DNA of 23,656 nucleotides from Lactovum sp047974165 (lineage in GTDB: Bacteria > Bacillota > Bacilli > Lactobacillales > Streptococcaceae), in assembly GCA_047974165.1 (NCBI GenBank), contig JBKECB010000078.1, forward strand, positions 1 to 23,656, in the 5' to 3' direction. The position numbers and the translations under genes were made by a program. The stretch's first letter is position 1, and each line of letters opens with the position of its first letter. The notes under the pieces are model-generated. The model worked only from the letters and a program-made list of their open reading frames with translations. It was not told the origin of the DNA and searched no databases. Below, piece by piece: positions 13,749 to 21,474 of this stretch.

Positions 13749-14417
13749 ATGGTTTCTAAAATTTTTCAACATAATAGTTTTTATACACTCAGTCAGGGTT
13801 TTTACAAGGGGACAGTCTTCTTAGAAGATGTTATGAAAAAAGGAGAGTTAGGAATTGGGACTTTAGATGGAGCTAGTGGTGAATTAATTATTTTAGATGG
13901 AAAAGCTTATAAGGCTGATGATCAAAATAAAATTAATTTATTAAATGGAAAAGAAAGCTTACCTTATGTTGCTGTATGGAAAGCTTCTATTTATAAGAAA
14001 TTAACTTATAAATGTCTAAGCTCTCAAGAAATATTTTCTAATTTAATGACTCATTTCCCATCAAAGAATTTTCTTTATAGTTTAAAAATTATGGGAAACT
14101 TTAAGAAGGTAGAAGTAACTTGTAAATCAGATAATAACACAAAATCTTACTCTGAAATACTTAAAACACAAGCACATTTTATCCAAGAAAATATTGAAGG
14201 AACTGCCTTAGGAATTTATGCTCCACAACATTTAGAACAACTTTTTGGACAAGCTTTTCATTTACACTTTCTAAGTCGAGATAAAAAGTTTGGTGCGCAT
14301 TTAGATCATTTTATTTCCGAAGAAGTCACAGTAGAACTAGGGATTATTCATAAGATTGAACAAGAGTTTGCGAATCAAGAATTAGACTTTCAAGACTTTA
14401 AATTTGAAGAAAAATAA
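13749..14417 (+). CDS. aldB: Alpha-acetolactate decarboxylase
   Basis: A 222-residue cytosolic zinc enzyme that decarboxylates acetolactate to acetoin, diverting pyruvate from acid production and draining acetolactate from branched-chain amino acid synthesis. The start KIFQHNSFYTLSQGFYKG, the segment GELGIGTLDGASGELIILDGKAY, and the metal-binding histidines in FHLHFLSRDKKFGAHLDHF with the nearby Glu residues are characteristic. The frame reaches upstream to GTG 13722 (adding MFFICYDIE), but that stretch contains the -10 box, so ATG 13749 is the start. Unlike L. lactis, where aldB follows the leu-ilv genes, it stands alone here between the HD gene and lepA, under its own extended -10 promoter. 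Confidence 0.92.
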   Translation: MVSKIFQHNSFYTLSQGFYKGTVFLEDVMKKGELGIGTLDGASGELIILDGKAYKADDQNKINLLNGKESLPYVAVWKASIYKKLTYKCLSSQEIFSNLMTHFPSKNFLYSLKIMGNFKKVEVTCKSDNNTKSYSEILKTQAHFIQENIEGTALGIYAPQHLEQLFGQAFHLHFLSRDKKFGAHLDHFISEEVTVELGIIHKIEQEFANQELDFQDFKFEEK

Positions 14418-14433
14418 AAGAATGATATTTTTA

Positions 14434-14442
14434 TGATATAAT
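14434..14442 (+). promoter_or_regulatory. Extended -10 promoter of lepA (leaderless)
   Basis: TGATATAAT at 14434-14442, a perfect extended -10, ends seven bases before ATG 14450. There is no Shine-Dalgarno sequence between them and no good -35. Confidence 0.65.
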
Positions 14443-14449
14443 TACAAGA

Positions 14450-16276
14450 ATGAATATAGCAGAGATGAAAGCCCGTCAGGCAAAAATAAGAAATTTTTCA
14501 ATAATTGCGCATATTGATCATGGAAAGTCAACACTAGCAGATCGTATTTTAGAATTAACCAAGACTGTTAGTAAGCGTGAAATGCAAGCACAGTTATTAG
14601 ATACTATGGAGCTAGAACGTGAACGTGGCATTACTATAAAGCTCAATGCTATCGAGTTAAATTATCTTGCTAAAGATGGAGAAACTTATATTTTTCACTT
14701 GATCGATACTCCAGGCCATGTTGATTTTACCTATGAAGTCTCACGTTCCTTAGCAGCCTGTGAAGGAGCTATTTTAGTTGTAGATGCTGCTCAAGGGATT
14801 GAAGCTCAAACCTTAGCTAATGTCTATCTTGCTTTAGATAATGATCTGGAAATTTTACCAGTCATTAATAAGATTGATCTTCCAGCTGCACAGCCTGAAG
14901 TTGTACGACAGGAAATTGAAGATATTATAGGCCTAGATGCCTCTGAAGCTGTCCTTGCATCCGCAAAGTCAGGGATTGGTATTGACGATATTTTAGAACA
15001 GCTGGTAGAAAAAATACCTGCACCAACTGGTGAAATAGATGCCCCTCTTAAAGCTTTAATTTTTGACTCTGTTTATGATACTTATCGAGGAGTTATTTTA
15101 CAAATCCGGCTCATGGATGGGACTGTGAAAGTTGGTGATAAGATTCGCCTGATGTCAAATAGTAAAGAATTTGATGTTACAGAAGTCGGTATTTTTAGTC
15201 CTAAAGCTGTCTCACGTAATTTCTTAATGGCCGGAGATGTTGGCTATCTTGCAGCTTCTATAAAAACAGTGGCAGATACTCGTGTGGGTGATACGATTAC
15301 TCATGCAGAGAATCCAGCTGATGAAGCTTTATCAGGTTATAAGCAAATGAATCCAATGGTTTTTGCTGGTATTTATCCTATTGAATCTAATAAATATAAT
15401 GACTTACGTGAAGCCTTAGATAAACTTCAATTAAATGATGCTAGCCTTCAGTTTGAAGCAGAAACTTCTCAAGCCTTAGGATTTGGCTTTAGATGTGGAT
15501 TTTTAGGACTATTGCATATGGATGTTATTCAGGAGCGTTTAGAGCGTGAATTTGATATGGAGCTAATTATGACAGCTCCTTCAGTAGTTTATCACATCTA
15601 TACCTCAGACGGACAGTCACATGAAGTTGCGAATCCAAGTGAATTTCCAGAGCCTGGTTCAATTGAAACTATCGAAGAACCATTTGTAAAAGCTCAGATT
15701 ATGGTGCCTAATGAATTTGTTGGTGCTGTTATGGAACTTGCTCAGCGTAAGCGTGGTGAATTTGTGACGATGGACTATCTCGATGCAAATCGTGTGAATG
15801 TTATTTATAATTTACCTTTATCTGAAATTGTATTTGACTTTTTTGATAAACTTAAATCCTCAACAAAAGGTTATGCCAGTTTGGATTATGAAATTTCAGA
15901 TTATCGTGCCTCTAAGTTATTAAAAATGGATATTTTACTTAACGGTGAAAAAGTAGATGCTCTAAGCTTTATTGCACATAAAGAGTTTGCTCAAGAACGT
16001 GGACGTGTTATTGTTGAGAAATTACGCAAACTCATTCCTCGTCAAATGTTTGAAGTTCCAATTCAAGCAGCAGTGGGTGGGAAAATCTTAGCACGTGCAG
16101 ATATTAAAGCTTTGCGTAAAAATGTATTGGCCAAATGTTATGGTGGTGATATTTCTCGTACGCGTAAACTACTTGAAAAACAAAAGGCAGGTAAAAAACG
16201 AATGAAAGCTGTTGGAAGTGTTGAAGTTCCACAAGAAGCATTTCTAAGTGTTTTATCTATGGATGAAGAAAAATAA
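14450..16276 (+). CDS. lepA: Elongation factor 4 (LepA), ribosome-associated GTPase
   Basis: A 608-residue translational GTPase that acts on ribosomes, reported to promote back-translocation and to assist initiation or 30S assembly. GTPase motifs: G1 AHIDHGKST (about residue 20), G2 RGITIK, G3 DTPGHVDF, G4 NKIDLP, G5 SAKSG. The LepA-specific C-terminal domain ends with KCYGGDISRTRKLLEKQKAGKKRMK, which inserts near the peptidyl-transferase centre. Full length for the family (about 600). The ATG fits the family start (NIAEMKARQAKIRNFSIIAHIDHGK) but has no ribosome-binding site. A hairpin follows the stop. Confidence 0.97.
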   Translation: MNIAEMKARQAKIRNFSIIAHIDHGKSTLADRILELTKTVSKREMQAQLLDTMELERERGITIKLNAIELNYLAKDGETYIFHLIDTPGHVDFTYEVSRSLAACEGAILVVDAAQGIEAQTLANVYLALDNDLEILPVINKIDLPAAQPEVVRQEIEDIIGLDASEAVLASAKSGIGIDDILEQLVEKIPAPTGEIDAPLKALIFDSVYDTYRGVILQIRLMDGTVKVGDKIRLMSNSKEFDVTEVGIFSPKAVSRNFLMAGDVGYLAASIKTVADTRVGDTITHAENPADEALSGYKQMNPMVFAGIYPIESNKYNDLREALDKLQLNDASLQFEAETSQALGFGFRCGFLGLLHMDVIQERLEREFDMELIMTAPSVVYHIYTSDGQSHEVANPSEFPEPGSIETIEEPFVKAQIMVPNEFVGAVMELAQRKRGEFVTMDYLDANRVNVIYNLPLSEIVFDFFDKLKSSTKGYASLDYEISDYRASKLLKMDILLNGEKVDALSFIAHKEFAQERGRVIVEKLRKLIPRQMFEVPIQAAVGGKILARADIKALRKNVLAKCYGGDISRTRKLLEKQKAGKKRMKAVGSVEVPQEAFLSVLSMDEEK

Positions 16277-16300
16277 ACTCCTTTTAATAAGGAGTTTATT
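16275..16300 (+). terminator. Probable terminator after lepA
   Basis: AAACTCC (16275-16281) pairs with GGAGTTT (16291-16297), followed by ATTTC. The T tract is short, so some read-through into the next gene is possible. Confidence 0.6.
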
Positions 16301-16303
16301 TCA

Positions 16304-16312
16304 TGTTATAAT
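16304..16312 (+). promoter_or_regulatory. Promoter of the nicotinamide phosphoribosyltransferase gene
   Basis: Extended -10 TGTTATAAT at 16304-16312, start near 16319, giving a leader of about 21 bases with GAGG upstream of ATG 16340. Unlike its neighbours, this gene has a conventional ribosome-binding site. Confidence 0.6.
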
Positions 16313-16339
16313 AGATAAAAAATATGATCTGAGGAAAAG

Positions 16340-17716
16340 ATGGAAAATTTAATTTTAACAACTGATGCTTACAAACTTACTCATTGGCAAGAGTATCCTT
16401 CTGAGCTTTCTAAACTTTATAGTTATTGTGAAGCCAGAGAAGGAGGACTTTTTGATAGTGTTGTATTTTTTGGTTTGCAGATGATAATACATGATCATTT
16501 ATTAGAAGCAATTACAAATGACATGATTAATGAAGCTGAAGAAGAAGCAGCGATGACTTTTGGAACTCGAAAATATTTTAATCGTGAAGTTTGGGAAAAG
16601 GTAAGAGATTTAGGCTATCTTCCAATTAAAATTAAATCTCTCCCAGAAGGAACAAAAGTAAAAACCGGGACCGTGCTATTCACTTTAGAGTCTACAGAAG
16701 CTTGGTTTGCAACAACATTAAATGCTTTAGAAACTGTTCTTATGCATGTATGGTATCCAACAACCTTAGCAACTAATGGCTTTTACATAAAACAAGCACT
16801 TTTAAAATTTTATGAAGAAAGTGGAAATCTAGATAATCTTCCTTTTGCAGTCAATGATTTTGGTCTTCGTGGCGCAACAAGTAAAGAAGCAGCTGAGCGT
16901 GGTGGAGCTGCTCATCTTTTACATTTCCAAGGTACAGACAATATGGTAGCTAATCGTGCCATTAAAGAAATTTATGATTTAGCTGGGCGTGGTCTTTCAG
17001 TCTGGGCTACAGAACACTCCGTAGCAACAAGTTATGGTGAGAGTGAAGGTGAGTTTGACTATTTAAACTCTCAATTAGATCGTTCTGAAGAAGAAAGTAC
17101 GATTTCCATTGTTATCGATAGCTTTGACAGTTTAAATTTCATCGATCGTGTAGTAGGTTCAAAGGAAATTTCTGAAAAAATTAAGAAGCGTTCTGGTAGA
17201 GTTGTTTTTCGTCCTGATTCTGGAAATCCCATTGAAACACCAATCGCAGTTATTGAACATTTGAGCAAAATTTTTGGATATAGCATCAATAAAAAAGGAT
17301 ACAAAGTCCTTAATCATAATGTTGGTGTTATTCAAGGTGATGGAATGAAGCGTGAAACTATTACTGAGCTTTATCGTACTTTACTTGCACTTAGCTGGTC
17401 TGCTGATAATATTATCACAGGCTCAGGAGGTGGCTTGCTTCAGCAAGGCTTTGATAGAGATACACAAAGATTTGCAATTAAAGCAAGTTATGCAGAGTTA
17501 GAGGATGGCTCAGAGATAAATGTGCAAAAGAAGACACCTGGAAAACTTTCAAAATCAGGTCGTTTTAAAGTTGTTGAGAATAATAAAGGAGAAATTATCA
17601 CAGTTCCACATACAGACTCTGCCAAAGATTTGCTTAGAACTGTTTATGAAAATGGAAACTATTATCCTGATAATTTTTCAAAAATTATAAAACGTGCAGA
17701 AGAAAGTCTCCTCTAA
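16340..17716 (+). CDS. nadV: Nicotinamide phosphoribosyltransferase (NAMPT/NadV family)
   Basis: A 458-residue enzyme that joins nicotinamide and PRPP to nicotinamide mononucleotide, letting NAD be recycled in one step without deamidation. It aligns by eye with animal and bacterial NAMPT rather than PncB: LTTDAYKLTHWQEYP at the start (Asp and Tyr of the active site), NDFGLRGATSKEAAERGGAAHL, FQGTDN (Asp that selects nicotinamide), WATEHSVATSYG with the catalytic His, VVFRPDSGNP for PRPP, VIQGDG and GSGGGLLQ. Length is typical (about 460-490). Many lactic acid bacteria instead use PncA and PncB, so its presence is notable. No NMN adenylyltransferase gene is adjacent, so NMN would need one elsewhere or import. 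Phage and mobile-element relatives are common in this family, but codon use here looks like the neighbours by eye. Confidence 0.88.
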   Translation: MENLILTTDAYKLTHWQEYPSELSKLYSYCEAREGGLFDSVVFFGLQMIIHDHLLEAITNDMINEAEEEAAMTFGTRKYFNREVWEKVRDLGYLPIKIKSLPEGTKVKTGTVLFTLESTEAWFATTLNALETVLMHVWYPTTLATNGFYIKQALLKFYEESGNLDNLPFAVNDFGLRGATSKEAAERGGAAHLLHFQGTDNMVANRAIKEIYDLAGRGLSVWATEHSVATSYGESEGEFDYLNSQLDRSEEESTISIVIDSFDSLNFIDRVVGSKEISEKIKKRSGRVVFRPDSGNPIETPIAVIEHLSKIFGYSINKKGYKVLNHNVGVIQGDGMKRETITELYRTLLALSWSADNIITGSGGGLLQQGFDRDTQRFAIKASYAELEDGSEINVQKKTPGKLSKSGRFKVVENNKGEIITVPHTDSAKDLLRTVYENGNYYPDNFSKIIKRAEESLL

Positions 17717-17732
17717 ATTAAAGTATAAGATT

Positions 17733-17760
17733 TTTACACTATTAAAGAGTATGATATAAT
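17733..17760 (+). promoter_or_regulatory. Promoter of dfrA-clpX-ysxC (leaderless)
   Basis: -35 TTTACA (17733-17738), 16-base spacer, extended -10 TGATATAAT ending at 17760; ATG begins 6 bases later at 17767. The predicted start of transcription is the A of the ATG. Confidence 0.7.
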
Positions 17761-17766
17761 ATAAAA

Positions 17767-18273
17767 ATGAAAAAAATTGTAGCTATTTGGGCTGAAGATA
17801 AAAATGGACTTATAGGTATCGATGGACATCTTCCTTGGTCACTTCCAGCAGAGCTTGCGCATTTTAAAGAAACTACTTTAGATTCTATGATTTTAATGGG
17901 GCGAAAGACTTTTGACGGAATGAATCAAAGACTTCTTCCAAGAAGAGAAACACTTGTATTGACACATGATAGAAGTCTTGAAATGAAAGGTGTTCGTTTT
18001 CTTTATTCAAGACTAGAGCTTTTAGATTATTTTAAAAATCAGGAAAAAAATCTTTACATTATTGGAGGTTCAGAACTATTTTCTCTTTTTCAAAATGATT
18101 TTGATGAGTTAGTTCGTACAGTAGTAGTTGCTGAATGTCAAGGAGATACCTATTTTCCATCAGATTTTCCTTTTAATAACTTTAAGATAAAGTCTGAAAA
18201 AAAAGTAGCAGCAGATAAGAAAAATAATTACAATTTTATAATTCAATACTATCAAAGGAAATTAGATGTATAA
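17767..18273 (+). CDS. dfrA: Dihydrofolate reductase
   Basis: A 168-residue enzyme that reduces dihydrofolate to tetrahydrofolate with NADPH, needed for thymidylate and purine synthesis and the target of trimethoprim. Visible: IVAIWAEDKNGLIGIDGHLPW at the start, the active-site acidic residue region PAELAHFKETT, LMGRKTFDGM, RETLVLTH and YIIGGSELFSLF. First gene of a likely four-gene operon with the small membrane protein, clpX and ysxC, as in lactococci and streptococci. No Shine-Dalgarno precedes the ATG, and the -10 box ends six bases before it. Confidence 0.96.
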   Translation: MKKIVAIWAEDKNGLIGIDGHLPWSLPAELAHFKETTLDSMILMGRKTFDGMNQRLLPRRETLVLTHDRSLEMKGVRFLYSRLELLDYFKNQEKNLYIIGGSELFSLFQNDFDELVRTVVVAECQGDTYFPSDFPFNNFKIKSEKKVAADKKNNYNFIIQYYQRKLDV

Positions 18274-18436
18274 AAATATGTTTGGACTTTTTACAGTACT
18301 TCTTTGTGCTGTTTGTATAATTTTAGGGCTTGAATGTCTTAGAAAACACCGTTATGGTCTTTCTATAGTATTTTTCTTAAATGCTTTTACAAATTTAGTC
18401 AATTCTATTCATGCCTTTTTTGGTACTTTATTATAA
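18266..18436 (+). CDS. Small membrane protein between dfrA and clpX
   Basis: A 56-residue protein starting at ATG 18266, overlapping the end of dfrA by 8 bases, with AAAGGA six bases upstream. It begins MYKNMFGLFTVLLCAVCIIL and has two hydrophobic segments (about residues 6-22 and 32-54) separated by the basic turn RKHRYG, so a hairpin in the membrane is likely. Small proteins of similar form are found at this position between dfr and clpX in lactococci and streptococci; their function is unknown. Overlap and ribosome-binding site support translation coupled to dfrA. Confidence 0.8.
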   Translation: MYKNMFGLFTVLLCAVCIILGLECLRKHRYGLSIVFFLNAFTNLVNSIHAFFGTLL

Positions 18437-18460
18437 TTATATTAGAAACTGAGAGAAAAA

Positions 18461-19702
18461 ATGGTGAAACAAAAAATATATTGTTCCTTTTGTGGACGTT
18501 CTTCAGATGAAGTTAATCTTATTGCAGGACACGATGCTTTTATTTGTGATGAGTGTATCGAAATGTCACGTAATATTTTTTTAAGTCAAGAATTATCAAC
18601 AAATAATCTAGAGAATAAAGAAGAGGCTCCTCTTCAAGTTAAAAAACCAAAAGAGATTTTAAACTTATTAGATAGCTATGTTATTGGTCAAGAAAAAGCA
18701 AAAAAAGCTTTATCTGTAGCAGTTTATAATCATTATAAAAGAATAAATTTTGGAGTAAGCTCTGCTGATGGAGATATCGAACTTCAAAAATCAAATATTT
18801 TAATGATCGGATCAACCGGTTCAGGGAAAACTTATCTTGCACAAACCTTAGCAAAGACCTTGAATGTTCCTTTTGCGATTGCAGATGCAACTTCTTTGAC
18901 AGAAGCAGGATATGTTGGAGAAGATGTTGAAAATATTTTATTAAAACTTTTACAGGCAGCTGATTATGATGTTAAGCGTGCAGAGCGTGGGATTATTTAT
19001 ATTGACGAAATTGATAAGATTTCAAAAAAATCAGAAAATGTCTCAATTACTCGTGACGTTTCAGGTGAAGGAGTACAGCAGGCACTTTTAAAAATTATTG
19101 AAGGGACTGTTGCAAGCGTTCCACCGCAAGGAGGACGTAAACATCCAAGTCAAGAAATGATTCAAATTGACACTAAGAATATTCTTTTTATTGCAGGTGG
19201 TGCTTTTGATGGGATTGAAGAAATTGTAAAACAACGTTTAGGTGAGAAAATTATTGGTTTTGGTGCTAATAATAAGGCTTTAGATGATGGTGATTCTTAT
19301 ATGCAAGAAATTATTGCTGAAGATATTCAAAATTTTGGTCTTATTCCAGAATTTATTGGCCGTATGCCAATTGTTACTGCACTTGAAACTTTAACTGAAA
19401 AAGATTTAGTTCATATTTTAACTGAGCCTAAAAATGCACTTATTAAACAATATAAGCAATTGCTGCGTTATGATGATGTCGAACTTGAGTTTGAAAAATC
19501 AGCCCTATTTGCCATTGCAAAAAAAGCATTAGAACGTAAAACAGGAGCGCGTGGACTACGTGCCATCATTGAAGAGACGATGATGGATATTATGTTTGAA
19601 GTTCCAAGTTTAAAAAATATTCGACGTGTGGTTATCACTGCTGAGTCAGTTAACGGCGAAGAAAAGCCACAATTATTTAAAGAAAAGAAGAAAACAGCCT
19701 AA
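18461..19702 (+). CDS. clpX: ClpX, ATP-binding unfoldase of the ClpXP protease
   Basis: A 413-residue AAA+ unfoldase that forms hexamers, unfolds tagged proteins and feeds them to ClpP. The N-terminal zinc-binding domain has C8, C11, C29 and C32 (CSFC and CDEC). Walker A is GSTGSGKT (about residues 117-124), Walker B IIYIDEID, followed by GEGVQQALLKI and the sensor and arginine finger region ARGLRAIIEE. The IGF loop that docks ClpP reads IIGFGA. The family's usual length. The ribosome-binding site is weak (CTGAGAG), and a TATAAT-like box at 18432-18437 could give an extra transcript. The last base of its stop is the first of the ysxC ATG (TAATG). Confidence 0.97.
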   Translation: MVKQKIYCSFCGRSSDEVNLIAGHDAFICDECIEMSRNIFLSQELSTNNLENKEEAPLQVKKPKEILNLLDSYVIGQEKAKKALSVAVYNHYKRINFGVSSADGDIELQKSNILMIGSTGSGKTYLAQTLAKTLNVPFAIADATSLTEAGYVGEDVENILLKLLQAADYDVKRAERGIIYIDEIDKISKKSENVSITRDVSGEGVQQALLKIIEGTVASVPPQGGRKHPSQEMIQIDTKNILFIAGGAFDGIEEIVKQRLGEKIIGFGANNKALDDGDSYMQEIIAEDIQNFGLIPEFIGRMPIVTALETLTEKDLVHILTEPKNALIKQYKQLLRYDDVELEFEKSALFAIAKKALERKTGARGLRAIIEETMMDIMFEVPSLKNIRRVVITAESVNGEEKPQLFKEKKKTA

Positions 19703-20283
19703 TGAACTTAAATAATCTTTCATTAACCATCTCAGCTGCCTCTGAAAGACAGTGGCCAGAAACAGAGATGCCAGAAATTGCTTTAGCTGGACGATCTAAT
19801 GTTGGAAAGTCTAGCTTTATTAATACTCTTTTAAATCGTAAAAACTTTGCAAGAACGTCTGGTACTCCAGGAAAAACGCAGTTGTTAAATTTTTATAACA
19901 TTGATAATCTTCTTCATTTTGTTGATGTTCCAGGATATGGATATGCTCGAGTTTCAAAAAAGGAAAGAGAGCGTTGGGGAGCGATGATTGAAAATTATTT
20001 AACTCAAAGGAAAAATTTACGTGCAGTTGTTTCTCTTGTTGATTTTCGTCATCATCCAACAGAAGATGATATTATCATGTATCAATTTTTAAAATATTAT
20101 GATATTCCTGTTATTTTAGTTGCTACCAAATCAGATAAGGTCACAAGGAATCGCTGGAATACAAATGAGTCTGTTATTAAAAAAGCCTTGAAATTTGACA
20201 GTCAAGATGATTTTATTATTTTTTCTTCTGAAAATAAAAGTGGTCGTGACAAGGCATGGACAACAGTTGAAAAATTTATCTAA
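19702..20283 (+). CDS. ysxC: Ribosome biogenesis GTPase YsxC/EngB
   Basis: A 193-residue TRAFAC GTPase required for 50S subunit assembly. Motifs: G1 GRSNVGKSS, G2 region RTSGTPGKTQLLNFY, G3 DVPGYG, G4 TKSDK, G5 SSENKSG. It overlaps clpX by one base (TAATG) and has no clear Shine-Dalgarno, so it should be translated by reinitiation or coupling. The clpX-ysxC pair is conserved in Firmicutes. The next element is a tRNA with its own promoter starting within the last codons of ysxC. Confidence 0.96.
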   Translation: MNLNNLSLTISAASERQWPETEMPEIALAGRSNVGKSSFINTLLNRKNFARTSGTPGKTQLLNFYNIDNLLHFVDVPGYGYARVSKKERERWGAMIENYLTQRKNLRAVVSLVDFRHHPTEDDIIMYQFLKYYDIPVILVATKSDKVTRNRWNTNESVIKKALKFDSQDDFIIFSSENKSGRDKAWTTVEKFI

Positions 20284-20295
20284 AATTGTTATAAT
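20267..20295 (+). promoter_or_regulatory. Promoter of tRNA-Gln and probably murB
   Basis: -35 TTGAAA (20267-20272, inside the 3' end of ysxC), 17-base spacer, extended -10 TGTTATAAT ending at 20295; start near 20302, 17 bases before the tRNA. Confidence 0.75.
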
Positions 20296-20318
20296 AAAGT
20301 TTGTTGTTTAGAAACTTT

Positions 20319-20390
20319 TGGGGTATAGCCAAGCGGTAAGGCATCGGTCTCTGACTCCGATATGCGTAGGTTCGAATCCTGCTACCCCAG
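20319..20390 (+). tRNA. tRNA-Gln (anticodon CTG)
   Basis: A 72-base cloverleaf without encoded CCA: acceptor TGGGGTA/TACCCCA with discriminator G, D-arm GCC/GGC, anticodon loop CTCTGAC with anticodon CTG at 20351-20353, T-arm GTAGG/CCTGC around TTCGAAT. The U1-A72 first pair is typical of tRNA-Gln. Position 31-39 at the base of the anticodon loop is T opposite T, a mismatch often tolerated through pseudouridine 39. It reads CAG codons, rare in this AT-rich genome. Confidence 0.95.
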
Positions 20391-20413
20391 TATTATTAGA
20401 TTAAAGGAATAAT

Positions 20414-21310
20414 ATGGATAAAATTTTATTTGAAAATATAAAGACAGAGATTCTTTACAATGAGCCTCTTTCGAACTATACTTATACTAAAGTAGGAGGT
20501 CCTGCTGATTTTTTAGCCTTTCCAGAAAACTCTAAGGCTTTAATTGAATTAATCTCTTATGCTAAAAAGAAAAATATTGAAATAACAGTTTTAGGTAATG
20601 CAAGTAATCTTATTGTTCGTGATGCAGGAATCCAAGGACTAGTTATTTTACTTGATAAGATGGATAAAGTGGCTGTTGAAGGTAATGAAATTATTGCAGA
20701 AGCAGGAGCAAAACTTAAAGAAGTTACAAAAATTGCTCAAGCAAATTCCTTAAGCCATTTTGAATTTGCTGCAGGTATCCCTGGAAGTATCGGGGGTGCT
20801 GTTTTTATGAACGCTGGAGCTTATGGTGGTGAAATTAAAGATATTTTTAAATCAGCCAAAGTATTAGATATTGATCGTGGAAAAATCATAGATTTAATTT
20901 ACTCAGACTTAGATTTTTCTTATCGCTATTCTAAGCTCTCAAAAGAGAATTGGATTCTTTTATCTGCTTGTTTTGTATTAGAAAAAGGGGATAAAGAACA
21001 AATACAGGCTAAAATGGATAATTTAAATCAACAGCGTGCTGATATACAGCCTTTAGAATATCCAAGCTGTGGTTCTGTTTTTAAGCGTCCAGAAGGTTAT
21101 TTTACTGGCCAGTTAATTCGTGAGGCTGGTTGTGTTGGTCATAGGATTGGAGGAGTAGAAGTCTCTAAAAAGCATGCGGGATTTATGGTTAATATTGCTC
21201 AAGGAAAAGCCCAAGATTATGAAGATTTAATCAAGTATGTGACAGAAAAAGTTAAAGAAAATTCAGGAATTAACTTGTTTGTAGAAGTTCGTATAATAGG
21301 TAAAAAGTAA
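20414..21310 (+). CDS. murB: UDP-N-acetylenolpyruvoylglucosamine reductase
   Basis: A 298-residue FAD enzyme that reduces UDP-GlcNAc-enolpyruvate to UDP-MurNAc in peptidoglycan precursor synthesis. FAD-binding segments: YTKVGGPADF, LGNASNLIVRDAGI and AGIPGSIGGAVFMNAGAYGGEI. The catalytic pattern SYRYS is present, as is YPSCGSVFKRPEGYFTGQLI, where the Ser of GSVF is the proton donor, and the C-terminal Glu in FVEVRIIG. Length fits the Gram-positive type. AAAGGA precedes the ATG. There is no terminator between the tRNA and this gene (23 bases), so both probably come from the tRNA promoter, with the tRNA cut out by processing. Confidence 0.95.
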   Translation: MDKILFENIKTEILYNEPLSNYTYTKVGGPADFLAFPENSKALIELISYAKKKNIEITVLGNASNLIVRDAGIQGLVILLDKMDKVAVEGNEIIAEAGAKLKEVTKIAQANSLSHFEFAAGIPGSIGGAVFMNAGAYGGEIKDIFKSAKVLDIDRGKIIDLIYSDLDFSYRYSKLSKENWILLSACFVLEKGDKEQIQAKMDNLNQQRADIQPLEYPSCGSVFKRPEGYFTGQLIREAGCVGHRIGGVEVSKKHAGFMVNIAQGKAQDYEDLIKYVTEKVKENSGINLFVEVRIIGKK

Positions 21311-21397
21311 AGTTATTTAATCATTATTATTAAAAACATACTGCTTAAAATCTATATTTTGGAGCTTTTTCTTGTTTGTATTCTATATTTTATATTA

Positions 21398-21410
21398 AAA
21401 TACGAACATT
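21398..21410 (+). promoter_or_regulatory. PurBox-like site upstream of phnD
   Basis: AAATACGAACATT fits the lactococcal PurBox AWWWCCGAACWWT with one mismatch (A for the first C). Its central G lies 77 bases before the predicted transcription start at 21481, close to the spacing of about -76 reported for PurR-activated promoters in L. lactis. PurR with PRPP would activate the phn genes when purines run low. Confidence 0.5.
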
Positions 21411-21424
21411 AACTTATTTAAATT

Positions 21425-21469
21425 AAAAGAAACTTAAAATAGTCTTGACTTAAGTTCTTTTTTTTTTTT
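21425..21469 (+). terminator. Probable murB terminator with a 12-T tract
   Basis: AAAAGA-A-ACTTAA (21425-21437) pairs with TTAAGTTCTTTT (21450-21461), one bulged A, followed by T to 21469. It overlaps the -35 and the spacer of the phn promoter. Confidence 0.6.
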
Positions 21470-21474
21470 ATAGT
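21445..21474 (+). promoter_or_regulatory. phn promoter with a poly-T spacer
   Basis: -35 TTGACT (21445-21450), 18-base spacer containing twelve consecutive T (21458-21469), -10 TATAGT (21469-21474); start near 21481. AAAGGAG at 21503-21509 serves the GTG start of phnD. Confidence 0.6.
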
